A stretch of DNA of 64,000 bases from Urechis unicinctus (Eukaryota; Annelida; Polychaeta; Xenopneusta; Urechidae): NCBI GenBank assembly GCA_034190875.2, contig CM067343.1, positions 61,557,652 through 61,621,651 of the forward strand, in the 5' to 3' direction. A model generated the notes under the pieces. It did not search any database. It saw nothing but the letters and a program-made list of their open reading frames with translations, and was not told where the DNA came from. The position numbers were made by a program, and so were the translations under genes. Of the stretch, positions 28,081-41,151 are shown piece by piece; within the stretch, counting starts at the first letter, position 1; every line of letters starts with the position of its first letter.

Positions 28081-29160
28081 ACTCCTTATCAAACGAAACA
28101 CTCGTAAAACTGAATTAACAAGATGGGAATGAAGTCAACCCAACCAACGATTTAGATACACACTCAGACCGTTACGTAAACTGCATAACATGTCTTAATT
28201 GCAGCAATGCTGTCCAGGTAAAGTGGACATGATTTTTACCATTACATGGGTTTGTTTTCTACACACTTACAAAATGATCAGATATCTATAAGACATCACA
28301 TACATATTACCCGTTCGTATGTTAATTGGTGTTATTTAAGATGATCAAAATACATGCGCAAGAATTGATCAACCTTTCTTTTGTAAGTAATCAGTTGTCG
28401 TCCAATGTGCGAAACAAACCAACCGCCCTGACCATCAACCTCGGTAAAAATTCGATATGCTAGTATAACGCATGCGAATGCACAAATGTTTCTCATAAGA
28501 TGTAATGTGCTGCTTAACATATACGTCAACAACGTGTACAGGTTGATATGCCTATGATTATATATCTTGCTAGGACAGCCACTACGTCATTTAACCATTA
28601 GTATCATCATCAATTTTGCATTTTATACCGAAACAAAAACATTGCAAGCCATCCGCGTCACACAACCTTGCCAAACCATTTAGCTGCAGCTGTGTTGTTA
28701 TAGCCAATGTATGTCTTTGGCACCGAGAATTGCATTACTTAGTGAGCTGTCGACTTTCTCTCACGTTGTCAGCTTAACTGATATGCATATTTTCCACAAC
28801 AAGAGTATGATTATTCAACCGTTGTGAATATTAGTGATGACATACCACTAGTAGTTGATTAGCGGCCTATGGTTATCACATTGTTACGGATAAAGAATCG
28901 CAGCTCCGAGAGAAATTAAGTAACATGAAAATATCGCTTTCACTGAAGGTTTGGTACGCGATGCAGGTCAAATGTTATAAAGAAGCGTCAACAGTCATCC
29001 TCTAACTTGCACGCATGGCTTATATATGTGTATATGGTGCCGAGATTCTGCACATAAACTTGATCATGATCAACATGTATAGCTTGTAGGCATTTTGAAC
29101 TGACCATTATTTTATCCGCATTTCTGTTTGCATGAACTCCTCAAATTTTGTCTGTCATGC
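28080..29160 (-). repeat. Palindrome blocks matching reverse complement of 49310-48475
   Basis: At 28080-28330 the minus strand shares GACATGTTA, CGTAACGGTCTGAGTG and a following GGTTG, TTCATT, CCATC series with 49200-49310. At 29000-29160 it shares AACAGAAATG, AATGGTCA and TCATGATCAAGTT with 48478-48575. Between them similarity is too weak for me to follow by eye. Confidence 0.75.
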
Positions 29161-30050
29161 GCGTTAGCCTAATAAATATTCCTAAATAATAACATATAAA
29201 ATACCTTACGGCATTTGACAACTTATTTGTTTAACCCATCTATCGCAACAAGAGACCCTTTTTGGGCGGCAGTGGATCATCATGGATTCTTCCATATATG
29301 CGAGAGCAAATTCGAGCTGCCAAGAAATTCTACTGAATAGACCATTTTATTCATTTATGACAATGGTCGATCTATAACCGCATACCAAGCAACAGTCTTC
29401 ACAAGGTTAAATTCTGTCAAATCCAATTGTCACAAAATATAAGTATACAATGAAGTCATATAGTGTAAATGTGGTCCGCATGTATCGGTGTTCAATTAAA
29501 CGATATGACACGGTGTGCGCATATGTATGAGCCTAGCATTTATATGGTGTTTTCCGGCCCAGCGTTATACTTGCTACAGCTACTTGCTATGTCCCAAGTC
29601 GCTTATGTTTTCAAAGCATGATTTCTACATTGGGCTTTTATAAATTAAAGCCATAAAGACAAATATACCCAGGGGGCAATCAGAGTCTGAACTAAAACGT
29701 GATGCAGTTCCTCTGCGACGCTTAATAATTGCCAGTCTAGCCGATATTCTTAGTCGGGCCATAATGTCTATTGTCTGGCTTGTCCCTCGACTTGCAAAAT
29801 AAGCTAGACAAATGGCCGCTGAGTTCTGGTTAATTACAGTTGCATTAACCTAATGTTATATTATATCGGCGTCGTTAGTGTTTGGGAGCCAGCTTGAACG
29901 ATTAACCTCACAGTGCACAATGCATATAAAGATAAGACGATCAAGGCTGTGAGGTTGTGGCCTACATATATGGAAGTCATCATTTTATCATCACTTATGT
30001 TCGCCTGTGTTACTACTCGTTGGTATCTTGTTAGCGTCCTCAGTTGCAGT
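29160..30050. other. No feature recognised
   Basis: By position this should correspond to the sequence just after 2690, or to the gap in the right arm between 48225 and 48475, but I could not confirm a match. There are no supported frames apart from the 93-codon minus frame ending at 29861, which lacks recognisable motifs. Confidence 0.4.
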
Positions 30051-31480
30051 AGAATATAAGTTAACTTTGCATGATATGAATCTGAGGCATGTTTGTCACG
30101 TGGAAGTATGGCATAGCCATATGTAACACGTCGATCTCTCACATAAAAGTCTTCATAATTGCAGTGTAATCACAATCACGTCATCCGTAATTATTAAACA
30201 AATCTTTATACCACACGGAGACTGTGACTTATTAAACAGTCCACGTGAGGCAATGGTCGTTTGACTGAAAGTAGTTTTATCCTGCTACAATTAGATTATT
30301 CTGAAGCTTCTATTGTTCTAATGTGCAATGGGCTCGTACAAAAGAATGCCAAAACGGTAAACAAACAAATTAACGAAGGAAAACAAATTAACATATTTTC
30401 TACCGACATCATTGTCTTTAACTAGCGCACTTCATGCGAGACAGATGTCTTGTTCTCATCAGTATCACATCGAAGATGTGTATATCCTTGTTGACACGCA
30501 GGACGGAGGAATTATCTAGCAACACCGTCTTGGTTTGTGGCAATTACATGGGTTTCGGATTGAAATGATCTCACTTTCATACAATTGAAGGGGGTTATTT
30601 CATAGAGCATGTAGTAAATGAGTGTAATGTGGCACTAGGTTCAAGAAATGTGATAATAATAATCCATAACGATATGCTTTTGATATTACCTGAATAATAC
30701 CAGTATAACACGACAGATTCAACCCAATCGTTATCATTCCAATAGTCGATAGTTGATGTACTTGATAATTAAATTATGTGCCTGGAAATGCAGTTGTACA
30801 TGCAATATCCCTTGTTATTCCATTGTTTGTCATTGCATATTAGCTGGGATTATATGGCCACACACTGCCCATACAGTCGCGTGTAATTTATTATCTTGCA
30901 TAGCATCGTACCACCCGAATAATGGATGGACAAGTAGACATGCCATTGATTGTAATCGGCTGAATTTGTTGAAGTAGACTGCACCAAGGTTAACACGTGT
31001 GACAGTGTCTAACTGACTTCAACTGACTTTGTAAAAATCATCACGTCAAAATATTCGAATATATAAAGTGATACAATATGATTGGGGCTGTCTTCTTTGT
31101 TCGGAAACAAAGTATCCGCCAAACTGGTTGTTCGGTATGGCATATGAAGCTGCCTTCTCGAGCAGTACATCACTCAATTTGTGACAGCTGTCATTCCAGG
31201 CATTTTGTAATTGATCAACACTCTGATAATCTCGCAAGCTCCTCCATCTATATATTAATAGTTGTATACGCAAATTACATATCACTGATTATGCCATGAT
31301 AAGTGCGTTGCCAATGACGTCATATTAGTTTCGCAACATTATTTTGCATTGCGATGTATTTTTCCTGCATCTGCTAAAGCTGTAACCGCAATGACCTTCA
31401 TAGTGAAGTTTCTTTCGATATGATTAGTGAAGAATGTTGAAATTACATATACTCAACCGATATCACTCTCTTTAAATACT
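30050..31480 (-). repeat. Inverted copy of 1860-2690
   Basis: The minus strand follows 1860-2690 in order: a loose match at 31340-31480, the nearly identical core at 31157-31244, a TACATGCTCTATG then CCCCTTTCAAT-like block near 30570-30625, a GATGTGATACTGATGAG run near 30455-30475 and GTGATTACACTGC then ATTATGAAGACT near 30150-30175. A roughly 300-base segment around 30650-31050 is extra in this copy. It includes a block at 30750-30830 that resembles 31715-31800 in direct orientation. Confidence 0.8.
31046..31285 (-). pseudogene. 79-codon frame spanning the conserved core
   Basis: The frame contains RSLRDYQSVDQLQNAWNDSC across the conserved core and continues to QFGGYFVSEQRRQPQSYC. In the copy at 2061 the frame stops soon after the core. 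The overlapping plus frame 31078-31299 is equally open, so neither is favoured. Differences between copies are mostly amino-acid changing, so I doubt it is a gene. Confidence 0.2.
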
Positions 31481-33599
31481 GCAATGCAGGCTAGGCTTAT
31501 GTATCTTCCTCATTAGTGTCACATTGGGGACATTGATGAGGAAGCACTGGCTTGGAGTTAAGCACAAACATGATTCTGATGAAACTGAAGTTATATCATT
31601 ATTATGTTGCCCATGGGTGCAATGCAGCTTTGGGTGCATGAAATATGACCATCAGAATGGATAAGAATATGACTGGAATATAGAACCCATTGGAATATAA
31701 ATTGTCATCCATTCAATCTGAGTTAAATAATGTGCTTGATAATCGAGTTTTGTGCCCGGAAATACAATTATACGTGCGAGGTTTCTTTCGTATTTTACGT
31801 GTTTGGCATCGTATATTGTACTGAATGACTTGGGTGTGCTGACGGAGTAAAGATTGCTGGAGTGAAAAAGAATGCATTCGCTAGAGTGTCCATGACTGAG
31901 TTCCTTGGAGTGTCTATGAATGAGTTCGCTTTGAATTAATGTTCTCTGTGTGTGATATAGTTGTATTCATAGTGATTTGGTGGGGTTGGTTTCGGGTGAT
32001 TAGTTTGATTGGCTGTCGGAAGCTTAGGGTCATTAGGGTGAACGCAACAATTCCCAAGAGCCTTAATTGGAGATCAGCTAACTCGTCTGTTTTCAGCAGC
32101 CATGAAAGTGATTTTAAAGGGTTTTTCATGCATTAAGCGCGTACTGATCTCAATTGTACGAATGTTCAACCATCATCTGGCACGTTAGTTTGCGCATTTG
32201 TTCGGTAGTCACACAGATGACGCTCATTAGTCACTCTAAGGGATATTCTTTTAATCCCACTTATTCAGGCATTTTGAGGCTTTATCTAGAATATGCAATT
32301 TAGGTATGGTAACCATTCCGGCAACGTGACATGGATATATTAGAAAGAGAACAAGGGCGTGCTACTAAGCTCGTTACGGTATGTCTGTTATAGGTAACTG
32401 ATAAAGACTGCGCTTGGTAGGTCTGACATCTATTAAAACAAGGATGCCTCTTACAGGTAAACAGCATGTTCAATGAATTATATAGTATAGTTTTGCAGGG
32501 CTGAGAACTAAAAACTTCTCGGACATTCCTACACTTTCACGAAATCTAGGGCTAGGACAGAAGTAGAAATAGCTTTTACAATCGCGTTGTGATACCGCGG
32601 AATAGTTTACTAGCCATGATAGTTTCAGCCAGTTCGCTGGTTATAGTTTGGGTTATAAAACCCAACTCGATATATATTTTAAGTAATGTTCTAACTCACC
32701 AAACAAGTTGTCAATTGTTTATGACCATTGGAAGGGCACTTACGGGCCTAACGGTATTTTTGCCCTTGCTTCCCATCCCCGTAAGTTTTTGGGTGGCCAT
32801 CATTGTTAATCAATGATACGCTAAATACATCATAACATGTATATTTCAAATGTACACAATAGTGCAAAAGAAGGCCCCATAGGCTATAGGAGTTCATATA
32901 AACTTTTTCTTGTGGTTTAAATGTGATGATAGGTGTCTGATTCATAAAAGGAGCCTGACGTTTTAACCGACTCCACCTGTCCAATTTGATTACTAAAACA
33001 TAAGAGCAATTTCAGGACTCAATTCCACAGCTGAAATCTCGCCATTGAGGAAGTGCTCCCGGTACTCTGGAGGAGAAGTCTATGCGAGATGGGTGAATTA
33101 ATACAATAATACACAAGTGTTATCCAGTTCTGCGAGCAAGAATGTAACTTGTTCATATTTTTATGCATTATTCACCTGCCAAAAGTTAGCAGTAATCGTT
33201 TATTGGTGACAGAATGTGCGTTGGGTTGTTACTATGGCGCTATCTAAGGCATCTTATGTCACGCTTAAACGTTCCTTTACGGTCATAACATGATGCATTA
33301 AAACAGGCGGATCGTTATGCATGTCCCACAGTATGTAACCGTCTAAAATTGCTTATCTCCTGAAAGGGGTTATGCGAATATGAACGACCGCTATGGCCGA
33401 TTACTCATATAGGTGCTGAATACTGTCGCGAATACAAACAATCTTGCTGAGTGCAAAAAATGCGTGTTGTCTAGAATGCATGACTTAATACATAAGGTAA
33501 AAGCACTTTTATTGCATGCGATTTTGGTCAAATCGTTATCTAACAATTACCATACAACTGCTACAGTCTTGCAATCTTTTGCTGCCCGCAGATCATGCT

Positions 33600-34905
33600 C
33601 CCGTTGCTTAACGGGGCGGTGGATTCGTCGTATGCTCTCAACATACTGCAATGTATGAAAAGAAAACGTTTTATATCAATACCGATGATGATAACACTAC
33701 TTGAACGGGGAAGGAGTACACATATCACCTCACTGTGGCGCATTACGACAAAACGGTTCAGCTTTACATTCATTGGTGAAATTCAACCTAGCGCATACCA
33801 CATTCTTTTACTTGCCGGTTTCATTGGCAAAATAGTAACAAAATTAACCCATCATTTTAAATTAACTTTTACGTAAGTAGAGAAACGTGAAGCGGTTGAA
33901 GGTAAAGCGACGTCATTTCCCTCTGCATAAAATGAAAATTCGAGCCTTTACAATGTTTTAGAGCACCCGCAAAAAATGGTGCAATACGAAAATTGCATGC
34001 CAATATCTGCATAATTGTTTCACCAAACAAGGAACAGCCGTCGAAGATAGCTAGGTAAAGCATACATTATCGAAACACTCCAACGATGCTTGAGGATTCG
34101 CTCAAAAAAACTACACTTTCAGCAATTGAGGAGCAACTCGACTAGGCCATTGATTAACTCAAACAGTTGACTGACAATCCGCCATGTTCACAATGTGGGA
34201 TCACTAACGTAGCACCATGGAAACTTCAGGAAGGCGCCCGAACGACTCGGCATTACTAGCCAATGGCTGTCTCGAGGCAGTCTAGGGACCCTCAAAAAAC
34301 TTTAACAGTGGCTGAATACAACCTCCCGGGGGTAAGGAAAAATCAAGTTGCATCAATCCTCCCAAAGCAAAGCAAGCTACATGATTCTATCACACGTATC
34401 AACACATAAACGAAGCCACTGGTTGACATTCTTTGTTTGCTAAACAGATAGCTAAAACTCTCAACATAGCCTCGATCTGCTTAGGTTAACAAACCATCGC
34501 TGTCTTTGCTGTCCAAAACTAGATTGCAGTAAAAATATAAAAAGCTCGTCAAATAATAGAGATTACACGAGTGTGAAACACAACTATGCAGTTGCACTAT
34601 TTCAGATGCTACTTGATATGGCTAATTGTCACGCTTTAGGGGTGTATTTATAGCATTGCCAAACCAAATGGCATCATAGGAAAACGCTACAGCCTGCCTG
34701 AACATGTCGGTAACACCAGCATTAAGGTACATGTATCATATTAATAACTGGCCACCAACAATGCAAAACTTGATCCGAACGTTGGTTATATTTGAGTTTG
34801 ATTCATTAACTTATGCCAAATGTAGCCATGATATTCCGGACCAAACCATGAACACAAATCGTCTCATCTTAGCAAGCCAACTTCCTCTGCACCAACTTTG
34901 CTAAA
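33600..34905 (-). repeat. Innermost palindrome block of the left arm
   Basis: Its reverse complement follows 38185-39330 almost continuously for 1.1 kb and is the longest uninterrupted mirror match. Shared runs include TTTGCATTGTTG, TGATGCCATT, CTTTTTATATTTTTACTG, CTTTGCTTTGGGAGG, GCGCCTT, GGCGGATTGTCAGTCAACTG, GCGAATCCTCAAGCATCGTTGG and TTTGTTACTATTTTG. Confidence 0.92.
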
Positions 34906-37900
34906 GGCTTAAATTCCAATAATAATAATAATAATAATAATGTCATTCATTTTGGGAGCGCAACAATATATGCATTTCTATGCGCTTACTAATGATGTAT
35001 AGCTAAAGACATGCTAAAGACATGTCGCAGGCTGGATCAAAAACAACAAATTCCTAATGTGAATGTGGAAATATATTTATAGCGTAATTGTTATGCAAGT
35101 CAAAAGCAGCCAGCTTTATTGAGATGGTATACATTTATGAAAACAACCATGACTTAATCAGTAATCAGACTTTTGATAACACGGATCTAAAGTCAATTCG
35201 CGCATGCAAATTGTCCTTAAGGTAACACACCCGTCACAGAGACAAGTTGATGTATAATCGCGAGGGCTTGTACGCAGTTGCACGAAGAAGCCAGCGCCTA
35301 ATTATATATTGTAGAAACGTTGCTTGAAGCAATTCTCGATGAAACGCCTTGATAGGCTAGCATGATGCAAAGGTATCAGAAAAGGTCTTGGTACAAGATC
35401 GATCGTTGACAGTGATTATAATTGTACATTGCTTGTTTGTACCAAACCTGCATATGAAATCCGCGAAAAATGTTGCTGCTGGCAATGTGAGAAAAAGATT
35501 CCCACCAAAAATAATCGCTGGTGTTTATAGATTTAGTAATAACATAGGTTAAATCATTTTTAAATGAACAATACTCTCTTTAGGGTGACTTACACTTTTG
35601 CTATTCAGCCCTCATAGCACTCAATTATAGCTAAACAATTACAAAAATAAGGAATACTTGGTAGTTTTATCTCTGTATGTTTTACCGTTTGGAAACTCTA
35701 ATTATGTTCCGAAACGAGATACATGAGCTTTACATTTTTGCTTGCACCTGCCTACGCGTTGAACCATATGTTCTAAGAACTCCACTACCGAGTAAACAAC
35801 TGTCGTGTCTAGGCACAACTGTCAGGGACATTGCAACTCAAATTATGAATATATCCACGTAAACGAATCAATTTGTGTATAGTAATTTGAGGTTAATTTC
35901 ATAGCGAATATCGGACGCTGATTGTAATATAACTAGCAAAAGTAAACCGTAAATAAGCTCATGAAATGATGTTCATTTGTTGATAGACTGTTTGCGGATC
36001 AAATTATATTCTCTCCATCAAATACAGGCAAGAAGTGATTACCACAATTTAACAGCTCAAGGCTAACACATATATCATGAGCAAATCTCGCTTGACACAG
36101 CCACCAGCGTTATGTTGAGGAAGTAAATTGTATGGAGGTACGAAAGCTATCGATCGGCAGACATTAGCATCGGGGTGATCTATTAGCAGCTCTACAATTC
36201 TGCTCCTATCGAAAAAGCCATTTTCGACGCATCCATGTTGAGCTAAAATTCCGTTGGAAAGTTGCAATGCTGATAGAATTTGTGTGCAATATATACAATA
36301 TGCCACATCAAATCAAAATGCAGAAATAGCGATGATGATATCAGTGATATGTGCAATCTTAGAAAAACACAAATCCAACGACAATCTACGGCCATGATCA
36401 CACATGGAGATGAAGGACAGAAATGAAATATTGTGTACAAAGCAAACTGAACTATGTTTGCCGGTACCTTTATCAATAAGATCAAACGATATTTGTTACT
36501 ATAATAAACCATAATTGAAACAATGAGTACTCATTTGTAGGTTACCATGGAGCATTTGGGTTCGGCATACATTCAATATATTTAAAACTTTAGTTGCAAA
36601 CATGTTTACACTCGATAACAACAACGTTCGAAATATAAACCACTTGGAAAGTCTGCAAATCATTCATTTGCAGTAATATTCAGCAAGGAGGTAAAATTGA
36701 TGATAGACCCATTACTTTTGGCTGCAAAACAACCCGCATCCAAACGAAACACACGGGACCTCGTGTTTCCGGGAACCCTGTCAAGGACGGCATAAATTAC
36801 CCACGAGGAAACTCTCTGCAGTATCTGGCGGCGTTGCAATTGATGAGGGCGGGAAAACTCGTTTCACAGAGACTAAACAAAACAAGTCGCACGTTAGGCT
36901 TAAAAACAGCGAATAAGTACAATGTTTAATAAATGTAAACTTGATCAATAGCCCAGTGTAGAGTAGACTCACCGATAAAAGTTCCCCTCTCAAAGCGTCC
37001 GCCATGTTTAATATATCCGACTTTTATGTCAACGCTGCTGATGGTGATATTACTTTGTGACAATCGTTGTCGGGCACTCATGAAGGTTGCGTGTAACAAG
37101 TTAAAAGGGTCAAGTTTATTACTACGCGTATCACGAGTAAGCACCATTGCCTGGTGCATGTTGAACCTAATAGGTCTTGTAGCTAATCATGTCTGACGGA
37201 ATAGTCCGTTATTTTACATACTTTACAGCAAGCATGCTAGGCATCTAAATAGCCCAACTAAGCTCAGATAGTCGTTGGGCGAAGCTAACGCATGTTGCTG
37301 ATGCGACTAAGCAGACTAGAACAGTTACCAGGATAGCAAGCAAACTAACTTACAGCCACTTTATATCTCTGTTGCCTTCAAAATTCGGGGTTAATTGTAA
37401 GAGACAGCACCCTAGAGGCCCAGATCTTATATCACCTAGGAAAACAAATCTCAGTGATTACTGCGTCATTACTTAAGTTTCATCTAGTCCTATAATATAT
37501 ATAACACCAGATACGTCAATAAACTGCATTTCTAAGGGAACGCTGATACCATATTCAATAGCTACCATAATAAGGCGCAATCTGTTTTCTTGATAAGATT
37601 GTTATTGATGTACGCTTCCAGGGTTCGAAGATTACCTGACCTTTTATTAAGTTATTTGCAAGTGATTGGTCGAAAAATACTATCGTTAGCAACCGTCTGG
37701 TATTGATTTTCTTAGGCTACATCAAGTCGAGTGTCGCAACTCGGCACTATTGTTATCGACGAAATTATCAGCCAACCGCGTAGCTTGACTTCTAGAAGTA
37801 TATATATAAAATTCTTCTGATTTTCGTTTTTCAGTTGCCATTATTGAGGCGTTCATATAGACATTGTATGTCTTATTAGGTATCTTAGCGTAAGCGGATT

Positions 37901-38080
37901 GTGTGCAAGTCAGCTGACTGATTATATTTATGGGGTGGAGAGATGTGTTCCTCCAGTATCCAGTGACGGTACAGAATTATTTTTGGAAGATGTAACATGA
38001 AAGATGTCATCATAAGAAACGCCAAATGTCACTCCAGACAATGGTTAGATGGTGACACTGTTTCTACTGTCTGAGCCGGT
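34905..38080. other. Central spacer between the arms
   Basis: I could not align the two halves of this interval to each other, so the palindrome has a non-palindromic centre of about 3.3 kb, or its innermost part is too diverged. It holds an AAT microsatellite at its left edge and a short adjacent duplication at about 35004-35022 (gctaaagacat twice). Frames at 36049-36306, 36243-36512, 36781-37005 and 36926-37159 (all minus) are under 90 codons with no recognised motif. Confidence 0.5.
34918..34941 (+). repeat. AAT trinucleotide microsatellite, 8 units
   Basis: A perfect (AAT)8 run sits immediately next to the point where inverted-repeat homology fades. Confidence 0.95.
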
Positions 38081-38409
38081 TGGATGATGCTACTGCTGCT
38101 ACTGTCTGCGCATACAGGGTGCCTTCTATGTCACCCACGATATTACGGAGGGTCGTTATGATGGAATTAACACCATTAACACAGGTGGTGCAGTGGAAGT
38201 TTGCCTGCAAAGATGAGACGATTTGTGATCATTGCTTTAGTCCGAAATGTTCAGGCCACATTAGGCCTAAATTAATGAATCCAGCTCAATTCAACCGAAG
38301 TTCGGATCATTTAAGAAGTTTTGCATTGTTGATGGCCGGTTATTTAGACAATTTATGTGCCCATGAAGCTACCCTCAAATTCAAGAAAGACTGTATTATT
38401 TGCTCATGA
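38080..38409 (+). pseudogene. 109-codon frame in the right arm, mirror copy has stops
   Basis: Residues 39-100 lie in the mirror block. A cysteine cluster C-x5-C-x2-C-x4-C at residues 43-57, with H60, looks like a small zinc-binding motif. In the left-arm copy (reverse complement of 34700-34900) the same frame reads KLMNQTQI, then a stop, then SSFALLVASY, and the cysteines are not kept. PKLMNPAQF, DHLRSFALL and GY are the parts shared between the copies. The zinc-like motif is therefore likely a coincidence, although the frame may descend from a real gene. Confidence 0.3.
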
Positions 38410-41112
38410 TGCCATTGTGTTTGGCAATTTGGTAGACGCGTTCCTTTAGCCTGACAATAAGTCATGTCAATTAATGCAATATATTAGCCTAAATTGTGTA
38501 CCATACTTTTGTAACCTCGCTTAATAAGGGAGCTTTTTATATTTTTACTGAAAAGTAGTGTTGGTTTATAGTGTAGGTTTGTTACTTTAGCAGATCGTGG
38601 CTATGGTGAGAGTTTTAGCCATCTGTTTAGCCTTTATGTTTTCATACGTAAATATTTTACAGTCATGTTTGATAGAATCACTTTGCTTTGCTTTGGGAGG
38701 ATAGATGTAATTGTTCTTTCCTTACCATTCGGCGGGTTGTACTCGTCCACAGTTTAAAGTTTTTCAAGGGTCCCTGGACTGTCGCGAGGCAACCATTTGT
38801 CTAGTAATGCCGGGCCGTTCGGGCGCCTTACTTGATGTTTTCATAGTGCAACGTTTGTGATCTCACTTTGTGCACTTGGCGGATTGTCAGTCAACTGTTT
38901 GAATTAATCAATGGCCTAGTCGAGTTGCTCCTCATTTGCTGAAAATGTACTTTGGTTGAGCGAATCCTCAAGCATCGTTGGAGTGTTTCGATAATATATG
39001 CTACACCTACCTATCTTCGACGGCTGTAACTAGTTTGGTGAAACAATTATACAGATAATGTCATGCGTTGGGGGGTTTTTTTGCGCATTTTGTGTGTCGA
39101 GTCTCGAATGTTCATTTTATGCAGAGAGAAATTACGTCGCTTTACCTTCAACTGATTCACGGACCTCAACTTAATTAGAAGTTGGTTTAACAGATGGGTT
39201 CGTTTGTTACTATTTTGCAAATGCACCGGCAAGTAAAATTTGATTGTTTCATCAATGCATGCAATGCTTTAATGTTTCTCCACAGTGACTCCTAACTTAT
39301 TCACACAGTTTTTATCATCATTACCTAACGGTGATAGTAGGCTCGTGCAAAAAGACCGTAAGGCCCATTGGTGCCCTTCGATTGGTATTCATCAATTGGC
39401 TACCTATTAAGTAGAGTTAAAGTATAACTTTGAACCGTTCCTTTAAAAACACTTATATTATCCAATCCACTGAACATTTTGCATATCTGTATGTGCTTCC
39501 CACGGACGCCGTGTTTTAAGAGATGTAAATCGTATTCAGCGCTATCTTTTTTTTGTACTCCGTACACATCTCTATCAAGTTGCATTTTCTACATGGGGCC
39601 TAACAAATGCCTGATAAGTATGGTAATATCTTCCTTAGAGCGACTAGTGAACGTCATCTATATGGTTATTTGACAAGATGTGCAAACATACGTTCCAGAT
39701 GTTGATTGAACAAGTGTGCGTTTAATGAATTTACATAAATTTTGTCCCTAAACCCTTAATACAGACACTCTCCTGATAGCTAACAATAGATGAGATAGAT
39801 GTTTTTAATACAGACATAGATCATTTCCTTTGTTTATTTATCAATTGTTAGCGTTAAGCGTAACACTTCTTATTCGTTCTGCAATTATTTGATAGCGAAT
39901 AGACATCGATGTTACAGATATTTAAGGATTTATTGAATAACCACATTCAAGGATCAGATTTGATGTTATCGTTATTATGAATTCCTTGTTCCATAATGAT
40001 GATAGCGACCATTATATTTGTCAAACACTCTTGGCGTTGAAATGAATCATTGAGAACGTTGCTTGTATACCTCTGTTATTGGTACCAACATATTTGCATC
40101 CATGCCTATGTACATAGTAGCTGCTTTCTCGTATAGTTTGGGGATATATGTTTCCCGTGTAGAATTATTGTGCGCAGTGAGCTGTTGAATATTGACGTTT
40201 AGCAGGGCGTCATATCCCCGTGGTCAAAAATAAGCCCATATAAGTTTCTCTTATATCCGCTTAATGTGAGTTTGTGTCACGATTTGCTTAATATGTCTCT
40301 ACTTCGGCAATCTGCACTTGCAGGCCAGTTTATCAATCATGTTAGTCAGTCCATTCTTTTAGTTTGAACCTGGTTTTCGCGACTGCATCTCACGATTAGT
40401 AATCTGTGAATTTGACAAAGAACTCTTGCGGATGATCAGGCTGCCTATTCTGTCCACTCTGTCCAATCTGGCTACTCTACGTCTGCCTTGTCCTCACAGG
40501 GCCATAATGAGCCTCACGTATTTGTGCTTGTTTCACCAAACGTCTTAACTGTTTAAGCGTCGCCTTATTATTGAAAGAACGAAAGAGTAACATTTATATC
40601 GAATCCGACAACGCTGAAAAGGGATTTCGTCTCGAAGAATACTATACTATTCGCTGAGGTATACATATCAGACAATCCTAGTAAGCTGCTAAGGTCGATT
40701 TTAAGCAAAGTGAAATTGTCACACGAATTTCACCATAGTGTAAAAAGCGCAGGGGATAATATCTTTCAGGGTACCATGAATACAGAATAATAAAATAATT
40801 AATTCTTCACTCTAATGATACTAGGGCCAACTTGTAGTTGACCAACCAATATGGAAAATCCATCAGTTGTTACCAGTGTGTACATATTGTTTTTTCCCAA
40901 TCATCAAATTTGAATAATGGAATGCCGTGTTAAGTTTTTCATTATAATAATTCGCTGTGTTGCAAAAACTTAAGTTAGCTGTTATATGTTTCTGGATGCA
41001 AATTTATTCCACATAATTAAATGTGACGATCGTACTAAACGATGTATGAGCTGTTGAATATTAGAATACAAGACCCACTTGATACAAAAGATGACCACTT
41101 AGCATGGTCATC

Positions 41113-41151
41113 ATGCGTATAGATTCTACCCAAATAGTATTCTATACGCAT
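41113..41151 (+). other. Perfect 11-bp inverted repeat with 17-base loop
   Basis: ATGCGTATAGA at 41113-41123 is the exact reverse complement of TCTATACGCAT at 41141-41151. It is longer than expected by chance for such a short spacing but has no neighbouring gene to assign a role. Confidence 0.65.

Noticed and set aside
37600..37660. Possible tRNA B-box (GGGTTCGAA at about 37621)
   Set aside because: No matching A-box, no acceptor-stem pairing and no cloverleaf that I can fold around it.
38208..38262. Zinc-finger-like cysteine cluster in the frame at 38080-38409
   Set aside because: The cysteines are absent from the homologous left-arm copy and the spacing matches no family I know. Kept only as a note on the relic.
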